A stretch of DNA of 64,000 nt from Hyphococcus luteus (lineage in GTDB: Bacteria; Pseudomonadota; Alphaproteobacteria; Caulobacterales; Parvularculaceae), in assembly GCF_002943565.1 (NCBI RefSeq), contig NZ_PJCH01000009.1, forward strand, positions 95,689 through 159,688. Direction: 5' to 3'. The notes beneath the pieces are model-generated. The model was not told where the DNA came from. It was given only the letters and a program-made list of their open reading frames with translations, and did not search any database. Every line of letters begins with the position of its first letter. Within the stretch, counting starts at the first letter, position 1. Positions 8,400-15,123 of the stretch are shown here, in pieces. Both the position numbers and the translations under genes were made by a program.

Positions 8400-8427
8400 G
8401 TATAAGCTGGAATGGAAGGTTAGTCAA
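8399..8427 (-). promoter_or_regulatory. Promoter of the TetR-plsC-MFS operon
   Basis: Read on the minus strand, TTGACT (8422-8427) and TATACG (8399-8404) are separated by exactly 17 bases, a good sigma70-type promoter. It is enclosed by the two operators, whose centres are 44 bases apart (about four helix turns). Confidence 0.7.
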
Positions 8428-8443
8428 GTGAGCGCTTACTCAC
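8428..8443. promoter_or_regulatory. TetR operator 2 (next to the -35 element)
   Basis: GTGAGCGCTTACTCAC, the second copy of the palindrome, directly abuts the -35 hexamer of the minus-strand promoter. The rest of the interval to yajC (8444-8666) shows no gene; I see only GC-rich sequence there. Confidence 0.75.
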
Positions 8444-8666
8444 ATTTGGACGGTCGGTTTGGGCTGGACGGGATCGGTCCCGAAAAGGGGAAAGGCGGCT
8501 CAAGAGGCGGGAAAGAGATAAAGCCCGGTGCGGCGGAGGTTGTGTGGACGCGCCCTTGTGCCTCCGCCCGCCCTTTGAGCGGCGGAACGAGTCCCCGCGC
8601 CCCTGTGAGCCGGCGGTCAGGCGTGGCGCAAAGGCATCGCCGCCTGAAGCCTTCTCGCCCGGCGCA

Positions 8667-8694
8667 TTGCAACCGCACTGTGGATCGCTATATA
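8667..8694 (+). promoter_or_regulatory. Putative promoter of yajC-secD-secF
   Basis: TTGCAA (8667-8672) and TATATA (8689-8694) with a 16-base spacer, 88 bases before the yajC start. It is the best -35/-10 pair in the 339-base gap upstream of yajC. Confidence 0.5.
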
Positions 8695-8782
8695 TCCCGC
8701 GGACTTGCCGCCGGGCGGGGCGGGCTAAGCAGCTCATCTTCCTCGCATTCCGGCCTTCGCTTCCCGAGGGAGTTTTCTGCCG

Positions 8783-9139
8783 ATGTTTATTTCGCCCGCT
8801 TACGCGCAGGCCGCCGAAACGGCTGGTGGCCCGCAAAGCATTTTCACATCGCTTTTTCCGATCGTGGCGATGTTTCTCATCTTCTATTTCCTGCTGATCC
8901 GGCCGCAAATGAATGCGCGCAAAAAGCATCAGGAAATGGTTTCCAATGTCCGCCGCGGCGATGTGGTCGTCACCGCCGGCGGCATTGTCGGCAAAGTGAC
9001 GAAAGTGCTTGAAGGCGAGGAGGTCATGGTCGAGCTCGCTGACAATGTGACCGTGAAAGTCGTCAAGTCGACTCTCACTGACGTGCGCACCAAGCCGCAG
9101 CCGCCAGCCAACGACGAAGACAAAAAAGACAAAAAATAA
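8783..9139 (+). CDS. yajC: Preprotein translocase subunit YajC
   Basis: Single-span inner-membrane accessory of the SecDF complex (118 residues). A hydrophobic segment FPIVAMFLIFYFLLIRPQ is followed by the conserved cytosolic part KKHQEMVSNVRRGDVVVTAG and GIVGKV, then a charged tail ending DEDKKDKK. A stretch before the membrane segment (MFISPAYAQAAE) resembles a short leader, common in alphaproteobacterial YajC. It is the first gene of yajC-secD-secF. Confidence 0.95.
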   Translation: MFISPAYAQAAETAGGPQSIFTSLFPIVAMFLIFYFLLIRPQMNARKKHQEMVSNVRRGDVVVTAGGIVGKVTKVLEGEEVMVELADNVTVKVVKSTLTDVRTKPQPPANDEDKKDKK

Positions 9140-9178
9140 AAACAGGCGCGCTCCGCGCGCAGCAGCCGGGCTCACCCC

Positions 9179-10813
9179 ATGCTTCAGTTTTCGAAATTTC
9201 AAACCGCCGGCGTCGCGTTGCTGGTATTGCTCGGCGCGCTGTTTGCGGCGCCGAACCTGCTTTCCGAAGAAACGCGCAACGCCTTGCCGGGTTTCATGCC
9301 GAAAGGAACGATCAATCTCGGCCTTGATCTTCAGGGCGGCTCGCACCTTCTCCTCAGCGTCGACACGAAAAAGGTGATTGACGACCGGATGCGTGCGACC
9401 ATGGGCGACATTCGCCGGGAGATGCGTCCAAACCGCACGGCGAACCGCGACCGGATTTCGATTGAAAGCCTTTCCTATGACGACGAGGCCGGCGTGATTT
9501 CACTGTTGATCGCCGATCCTGCAGAAGCGGAAGAAGCGGAAAAGCGCGTGCGCGACTTGACCCGCGGCGGGGTTGGCGGCGCGCTGGGGCTCGGGATGCG
9601 CAGCTACACCGTGACGGCGGACGGGGGGCGCATCGAGGTTGAGATGACGCCGGAGGCGCAACGCTTTTATTCAGACGAGGCGGTGCGCGACTCCATTGAG
9701 GTCGTCCGCCGCCGGATCGATCCCGCCGGCAATAAGGAAGTTCTGATTGCGCCCCAGGGCGTCGACCGTATCGTCGTTCAGGTGCCCGGCGATAACGACC
9801 CCGAAGCCTTGAAAAGACTGATCAACCGCACCGGCCAGCTGACCTTTCACCGCGTCGATCAGACGGTGAGCCTCGCCGACGCGGCGGCGGGTCTTCTGCC
9901 GCCGGGCCGGATCCTTGTGCCTTTCGCCGATCTTGCAGGAACTGGCGGGCCGGGGCTGGTGCTGGTCGAAGATCCTGAAATTACCGGCGACATGGTGAAC
10001 ACGGCTTCCGCCAGCCCGAATAGTGATGGCGGCGCTTTTCAGATCAATTTCCAGTTTGACAATCGCGGGGCGCGGCGTTTCCGCGATTACACCACCAACA
10101 ATGTCGGCGCGGTGTTCGCCATCGTGCTCGACAATGAAATCATTTCGGCGCCGACGATCCAGACGCCGATCCCCAACGGGTCGGGCCGCATCACCGGCGA
10201 TTTTACGGCGCAGGAAGCAGCGCAGACTGCGCTCTTGATCCGCTCCGGCGCGCTGCCGGCCGAACTTGAAACCATCGAACAGCGCTCCGTCGGCGCCCAG
10301 CTCGGCCAGGATTCGGTCGAGGCCGGCGCCAAGGCGCTGATCATCGGGTTCGCCGCGGTGATCATTTATATGATTTTGAGCTATGGCCGTTTCGGCGTCT
10401 ACGCCGATATGGCGCTGATCGCCAATGTCATTTTGATCGCCGGCCTGTTGTCGCTAATGGGCTCGACCCTCACTCTGCCGGGCATCGCCGGCATCGTCCT
10501 GACCATCGGCATGGCGGTCGACGCCAACGTCCTCATCTTTGAGCGCATTCGCGAAGAAATGCTCGCCGGCAAACCGCCGATCAAGGCGGCGGAGGTCGGC
10601 TATGACAAGGCGCGCTCGGCCATCATCGACGCCAACATCACCACTTTCCTCGCCGCGCTGATCATGTTCCAGCTTGGCGCCGGACCGGTGCGCGGCTTTG
10701 CGATCACGCTGGCCGTGGGCGTCGTCACCTCCGTTTTCACCGCTTACGTGCTGACGCGGCTTTTCGCCGGCGCTTATCTTTTGGCGAAGCGGCCGAAAGA
10801 ACTGAAACTCTAA
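9179..10813 (+). CDS. secD: Protein translocase subunit SecD
   Basis: Inner-membrane subunit of SecDF, which uses the proton gradient to pull preproteins out of SecYEG on the periplasmic side (544 residues). After the first membrane helix comes the D1 motif GTINLGLDLQGGSHLLLSVD, then the large periplasmic P1 domain, and a C-terminal block of membrane helices with GIVLTIGMAVDANVLIFERI, which carries the transport Asp. Forty bases after yajC and eleven before secF. Confidence 0.97.
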   Translation: MLQFSKFQTAGVALLVLLGALFAAPNLLSEETRNALPGFMPKGTINLGLDLQGGSHLLLSVDTKKVIDDRMRATMGDIRREMRPNRTANRDRISIESLSYDDEAGVISLLIADPAEAEEAEKRVRDLTRGGVGGALGLGMRSYTVTADGGRIEVEMTPEAQRFYSDEAVRDSIEVVRRRIDPAGNKEVLIAPQGVDRIVVQVPGDNDPEALKRLINRTGQLTFHRVDQTVSLADAAAGLLPPGRILVPFADLAGTGGPGLVLVEDPEITGDMVNTASASPNSDGGAFQINFQFDNRGARRFRDYTTNNVGAVFAIVLDNEIISAPTIQTPIPNGSGRITGDFTAQEAAQTALLIRSGALPAELETIEQRSVGAQLGQDSVEAGAKALIIGFAAVIIYMILSYGRFGVYADMALIANVILIAGLLSLMGSTLTLPGIAGIVLTIGMAVDANVLIFERIREEMLAGKPPIKAAEVGYDKARSAIIDANITTFLAALIMFQLGAGPVRGFAITLAVGVVTSVFTAYVLTRLFAGAYLLAKRPKELKL

Positions 10814-10824
10814 AGGTCGAAGCG

Positions 10825-11790
10825 ATGCTGCTTAAATTAATCCCGGACCAGACTCATATCGGTTTCACGCGCATGCGTTATGCGGCGCTGGCCTTTTCGG
10901 CGCTCCTGGTCGTTGCGTCGCTGGGCGCTGTTTTTACACTGGGCTTTAATTTTGGCGTCGACTTCCGCGGCGGCGTCACCATCGAGGTCGCCGATGAGGA
11001 GCCGATCGATATCGGCGAAGTGCGCACAGCCATGAACGATCTCGGTCTCGGCAGCATCGACGTTCAGGAGATCCAGGATTTCGCCGGCACGGACAAGGCC
11101 GTGCTCGTGCGGATTGCGCAACAGCAGGTTGACGGCGCCGACGGCGACGGCGCCGCCGAACGGGCGCAGCAGCAAGCGCTGGCGACGGCTTCGGACGCGC
11201 TTCAGGCCTTGCTCGGCGACGACATCGAGTTCCGCAAGCGGGAAGTCGTCGGGCCGACCGTCTCCGGCGAACTCATTCAGAAAGGCGCGCTCGCCATCGC
11301 GCTCGCCATCGGCATGATGCTGATCTATATCTGGCTGCGTTTTGAGTGGCAGTTTTCCATGGGCGCGATCATCGCGCTTGTTCATGACGTGATCATCACG
11401 CTCGGCATGTTCGCCGTGACGCGGCTTGAGTTCAATCTCGCCATTATCGCCGCGATCCTGACCATTGTGGGCTACTCCATGAACGACACCGTCGTCGTTT
11501 ACGACCGCGTGCGAGAGAATTTGCGCAAGTTCAAGCAAAAGCCCCTGTCGGAGCTTATCGACCTTTCGATCAACGACACGCTGAGCCGCACGATCATGAC
11601 GTCCGGCACCACCATGCTTGCGCTTGCCGCGCTTGCGGTTTTCGGCGGCGAAGTTTTGCGCGGCTTTACGCTCGCCATGATCTGGGGCGTCGTCATCGGC
11701 ACCTATTCATCGATCTTCGTCGCCTCGCCCTTCCTGTTGGCGACGGATGTGAAACGCGACTGGTCGAAAGCCGTTCCGGCCGGAGCTTAG
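10825..11790 (+). CDS. secF: Protein translocase subunit SecF
   Basis: Partner of SecD in the RND-type translocation motor (321 residues). Contains GFNFGVDFRGGVTIEV after the first helix, a small periplasmic domain, and IVGYSMNDTVVVYDRVREN in the membrane block. A short run of Asp/Gly/Ala (DGADGDGAAERAQQQA) in the periplasmic domain is an insertion-like linker. Transcription ends at the hairpin just downstream. Confidence 0.97.
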   Translation: MLLKLIPDQTHIGFTRMRYAALAFSALLVVASLGAVFTLGFNFGVDFRGGVTIEVADEEPIDIGEVRTAMNDLGLGSIDVQEIQDFAGTDKAVLVRIAQQQVDGADGDGAAERAQQQALATASDALQALLGDDIEFRKREVVGPTVSGELIQKGALAIALAIGMMLIYIWLRFEWQFSMGAIIALVHDVIITLGMFAVTRLEFNLAIIAAILTIVGYSMNDTVVVYDRVRENLRKFKQKPLSELIDLSINDTLSRTIMTSGTTMLALAALAVFGGEVLRGFTLAMIWGVVIGTYSSIFVASPFLLATDVKRDWSKAVPAGA

Positions 11791-11820
11791 CCGGAGCGTT
11801 CTTCTCGGATGATAGAAATG

Positions 11821-11852
11821 AAAAAGCCGCCGGAAAAACCGGCGGCTTTTTC
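11821..11852. terminator. Bidirectional terminator between secF and sodB
   Basis: AAAAAGCCGCCGG and CCGGCGGCTTTTT form a perfect 13-base-pair stem with an AAAAA loop. It has T tracts in both directions and sits between two convergent genes. Confidence 0.92.
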
Positions 11853-11872
11853 ATTTGGGCATGCTCAGGCTT

Positions 11873-12472
11873 TTAAGCCTTGGACAGATTCTCGTTCGCG
11901 AAATCCCAGTTGACGAGCTTGTCGAGGAACGTCGCGATGTAATCGGGGCGCTTGTTTTGATAATCGAGATAATAGGCGTGCTCCCACACATCCATGGTGA
12001 GGAGCGGCGTGACGCCCGCTTCAGTCAGCGGCGTTTCGGCGTTCAGGGTTTTTCTGACTTCGAGCTTGCCGTCTTTCGCGACGAGCCAGGCCCAGCCGGA
12101 GCCGAATTGCGTGGCGCCGGCGTCGGAGAAAGCGTCCTTAAAGCCGTCATAGCCGCCAAAAGCGTCGTCGATCGCCGCGGCGATGTCGCCTTTCGGTTTG
12201 CCGCCGCCTTTCGGCGCCATGGAGTTCCAGTAGAAAGTGTGATTCCAGGTCTGCGCGGCGTTGTTGAAGAGGCCCTGATCGCCTTTCTCCGCAGCCGCTT
12301 TGACAATTTCTTCAATTGAAGCATCGTCAAGCGCCGTTCCTTTAATCGCGGCGTTCGTCTTGTCGACATAAGCTGCGTGATGCTTGTCATGATGGAATTC
12401 GAGCGTCTTTTTCGAGATATGCGGCGACAGCGCGCTCATGCTGTAGGGTAGGTCCGGTAGTTCGATAGCCAT
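11873..12472 (-). CDS. sodB: Superoxide dismutase, Fe type
   Basis: Cytosolic enzyme of 199 residues that dismutates superoxide. Metal ligands and signatures are present: the first His in LSPHISKKTLEFHHDKHH, QTWNHTFYWNSM, and DVWEHAYYLDYQNKRPDY. GATQFGSGWAWLV favours iron over manganese. It converges on secF and is divergent from the squalene-synthase-like gene. Confidence 0.96.
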   Translation of the reverse strand: MAIELPDLPYSMSALSPHISKKTLEFHHDKHHAAYVDKTNAAIKGTALDDASIEEIVKAAAEKGDQGLFNNAAQTWNHTFYWNSMAPKGGGKPKGDIAAAIDDAFGGYDGFKDAFSDAGATQFGSGWAWLVAKDGKLEVRKTLNAETPLTEAGVTPLLTMDVWEHAYYLDYQNKRPDYIATFLDKLVNWDFANENLSKA

Positions 12473-12626
12473 TAATACGCCTCTTCTTGCCTCGGGTCCA
12501 AAATAAGCGCCGATTGAAGCACGGCAAGCCTTGCGGATAAACTTTTCAAGATTGTATTTTCAACGGTCCTTGAACGCGCACCGCCAGCTTTCTTTACTCC
12601 CGGCGTTTCTGTTATCACGCGCCTCT

Positions 12627-13346
12627 ATGACCGCTTCACGAACACAATCCGACGCCTATTGTTCCGATCTGGTTCGGGGCGGCGACGAGGATCGCTGGCT
12701 TGCGTCACAATATGCCGCACCGCCCTTGCGTCCGGCGCTCATGACGCTGTGCGCTTTCCAGATCGAATTGCGCCGCATCCCTTCGGCGGTCAGCGAGCCG
12801 CCGCTCGGCGAAATCAGGCTGCAATGGTGGCGCGAGGCGCTGGACGAGATCAGGGACGGCAAAACCCCCCGGGCCCATCCCGTGGTCGAGGCGCTCGCCG
12901 AATCGGGCTTGGCGGCGCCGGTTTATGCTCCGGATATAGAGGCGATACTCGACGCGGCGGCCCGCCCCCTTTACGGCGAGGGATTTTCATCGCTTGCATC
13001 GCTCGAAAGCTGGCTGAAGGCTGCGGAAGGCGGTTTCGACGCGCTGGCGGCGAAGCTTGCGGGCGGCGATGCGGCGCTGGCCCGCGCCGCGGCCGGCGCC
13101 GGAACGGCTTTTGCGCTGGCGCGGGAAGGCGGCGGCGTCGCGCCCAACCTTGCGGCCGAAGCCCATGCGCGCGCAAAGGCGCTCTATAAGGACACCGCTC
13201 CGGCGCTGTCTGACGCGCCGCCGGAAGCATCGCCCGCCTTGCTGCATCTTTCGCTGACGCCGTCTTATCTCGTATGCGGCGGCAAGGCGTTCCCGGCGCG
13301 CAAACGGTTGCGCTTGTTCGCCGCGATGGCGTTCGCGCATTACTGA
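12627..13346 (+). CDS. Squalene/phytoene synthase family protein (NDUFAF6-like)
   Basis: A 239-residue all-helical protein resembling the squalene/phytoene synthase fold, with LASQYAAPPLRPALMTLCAF and GEIRLQWWREALDEI. The two aspartate-rich DXXXD motifs that bind prenyl diphosphates in active enzymes are not evident: YCSDLVRGGDEDRW has acidic residues but not the standard spacing. The protein resembles the mitochondrial complex I assembly factor NDUFAF6 and its alphaproteobacterial relatives more than a carotenoid or hopanoid enzyme. Start: ATG at 12627; a start 96 bases upstream would add a non-conserved stretch. Its stop is five bases from the stop of the convergent ClC gene. Function is uncertain. 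Confidence 0.75.
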   Translation: MTASRTQSDAYCSDLVRGGDEDRWLASQYAAPPLRPALMTLCAFQIELRRIPSAVSEPPLGEIRLQWWREALDEIRDGKTPRAHPVVEALAESGLAAPVYAPDIEAILDAAARPLYGEGFSSLASLESWLKAAEGGFDALAAKLAGGDAALARAAAGAGTAFALAREGGGVAPNLAAEAHARAKALYKDTAPALSDAPPEASPALLHLSLTPSYLVCGGKAFPARKRLRLFAAMAFAHY

Positions 13347-13351
13347 GGGGA

Positions 13352-14986
13352 TCAGGTGTGGTGTTCGATATTGTCTTCGATCAGCGCCCTGTTATAGGCG
13401 GCGAGCGCTTTGACGCGGGAGAGATAGCCGACCACTTGTTCGCGGTCTTCCGCGTCGACCACAGGCAGGCCGTGTTCTTCGGCTTCGTTCAGCTTGGCGA
13501 GGGCTTCGCCCAGCGACTGGCGCGTTTCGAGCCGTTCGGCTTCGGATGGCAGAGGCGAGCCCGGCGGCATTTTCTCCATCACTTCGCGCACCCTGATGGT
13601 TTTTAAAATGATGCCTTGCGGGCCTTCGGAAAGGTCGTAGCCGCGCCGCGACAGCTGCCAGTGGAAAAAGGATTTTCCGCAGAGCGCTTGCGTGATCAGC
13701 GTGGCGATGGCGACGGCGACCATCAGCGAAATGGTGATGCCGTATTCGCCGGTGAGTTCGAAAACGATCAGCGTCGTAGAAATCGGCGCGCCGAGAATGG
13801 CGCCGCTCACTGCGCCCATGCCGACCATGGCGTAATAGGCCGGGTTTGCAGTGACGCCGGGAAAAAGCTCGGTAAGGCCTGCGCCGAAAGCGGCGCCGGC
13901 GAAGGCGCCGATGACGAGGCCGGGCGAAAAGACCCCGCCGCCGAAGCGGCAGGATAGCGTGACGGCGGTCGCCGCGCCTTTCATCAAAACAAGCAAGATC
14001 AAAAGGTGAAACGCGTATTCCCCGTTGAGCGCCTTTGTCACCGCCTCATAGCCGACGCCGAAGACTTCCGGATAGAAGATCCCGATAAAACCGACAATGA
14101 CGCCGCCGATGGGGGGCAACAGCAAATAGGAAATATTGTGGCGCTGGGCGATCTCGCGCAGATCGACGGTCAATTTCTCCGTAAACAGAAGAAACCCGGA
14201 AGCGACAAGGCCGCAGACAATGCCTAAGAGGGCGGCGAGCGGCACGTCGATTGTCGCAGCGACGCCGTAATCCGGCGGCGTAAAGGCCGGGAAATCGCCG
14301 AGGTGAATGCGCGTGACGATGGCGGCGGAAACGCTCGCCGCGGCGATCGGTCCGAAGACGGAGAGCGCATAATTGCCGAGAATGACCTCAAGCGCGAAGA
14401 GAACCCCTGCAATCGGCGCGTTGAAGCTCGCCGACACCGCCGCCGCCGCGCCGCAGCCCAACAGCGCGCGCCTTTGTTTGGCGTCGAAGCCGAGCCTGCG
14501 GTTGATCCGCGAGGCGATGGTCGCGCCGAGATGGACGGCCGGGCCTTCGCGGCCGGCGCTGGCGCCCGCGCCGAGGGAGATGATGGAGACGGCGGCGGCG
14601 GCGAGTCCGGTCCGCATGGAGACATGCCCGCCGGCCACCGCCCGGGCCTCGATCACTTCGGCGACCCCTTGCGCGCGCCCGTCGGCGAGCCACTGAAACC
14701 GGTCGGCGAGATAAAGGATTGCCGACACCGCAAGTCCGCCGATCACCGGCGCGGCCCAGGCCCGCCAATGGCTTAAGGAAACAGCGCCGCTGAGCATGCT
14801 GGCTTCGGTCTCGCCGAAGGAGAGTTGCGCCACGGCGTCGATGGCGTAACGAAAGCCGATGACCCCGTAAGCGGCGGCGGCGCCGATCAGCACCGCGCAT
14901 ATCCACACGCGCAGGACTTCGAGCTTCTGCAGCCAGCGGCGCAGCTTGCGCAGGGCGATAAGGATGCGGGCGACGTTCCGCGTCAT
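13352..14986 (-). CDS. ClC family chloride channel/antiporter with C-terminal CBS region
   Basis: Inner-membrane ClC protein (544 residues). It has SLGAGASAGREGPAVHLGAT, with the gating Glu in GREGP, CRFGGGVFSPGLVIGAFAG in the second half, and GAPISTTLIVFELTGEYG. The C-terminal 80 residues look like one CBS motif (HGLPVVDAEDREQVVGYLSR), probably regulatory. The first selectivity segment, usually GSGIPE, reads AQGVAEVIEA, so the anion-coordinating Ser and the Pro are replaced. Whether it is a channel or an exchanger cannot be told. No operon partner. Confidence 0.9.
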   Translation of the reverse strand: MTRNVARILIALRKLRRWLQKLEVLRVWICAVLIGAAAAYGVIGFRYAIDAVAQLSFGETEASMLSGAVSLSHWRAWAAPVIGGLAVSAILYLADRFQWLADGRAQGVAEVIEARAVAGGHVSMRTGLAAAAVSIISLGAGASAGREGPAVHLGATIASRINRRLGFDAKQRRALLGCGAAAAVSASFNAPIAGVLFALEVILGNYALSVFGPIAAASVSAAIVTRIHLGDFPAFTPPDYGVAATIDVPLAALLGIVCGLVASGFLLFTEKLTVDLREIAQRHNISYLLLPPIGGVIVGFIGIFYPEVFGVGYEAVTKALNGEYAFHLLILLVLMKGAATAVTLSCRFGGGVFSPGLVIGAFAGAAFGAGLTELFPGVTANPAYYAMVGMGAVSGAILGAPISTTLIVFELTGEYGITISLMVAVAIATLITQALCGKSFFHWQLSRRGYDLSEGPQGIILKTIRVREVMEKMPPGSPLPSEAERLETRQSLGEALAKLNEAEEHGLPVVDAEDREQVVGYLSRVKALAAYNRALIEDNIEHHT

Positions 14987-15123
14987 GACAGGCCGAAAGG
15001 TTAAGGAACAGCGTTCATATCAGCATTTCCAGCGGAGTCTAAATGTCATGAATGGCTTAACGTCGCATTCACCCTGCCTTGGCATGATCTGAAGTCTATC
15101 AGCTTTTGGGCACGGGGAAGGCT

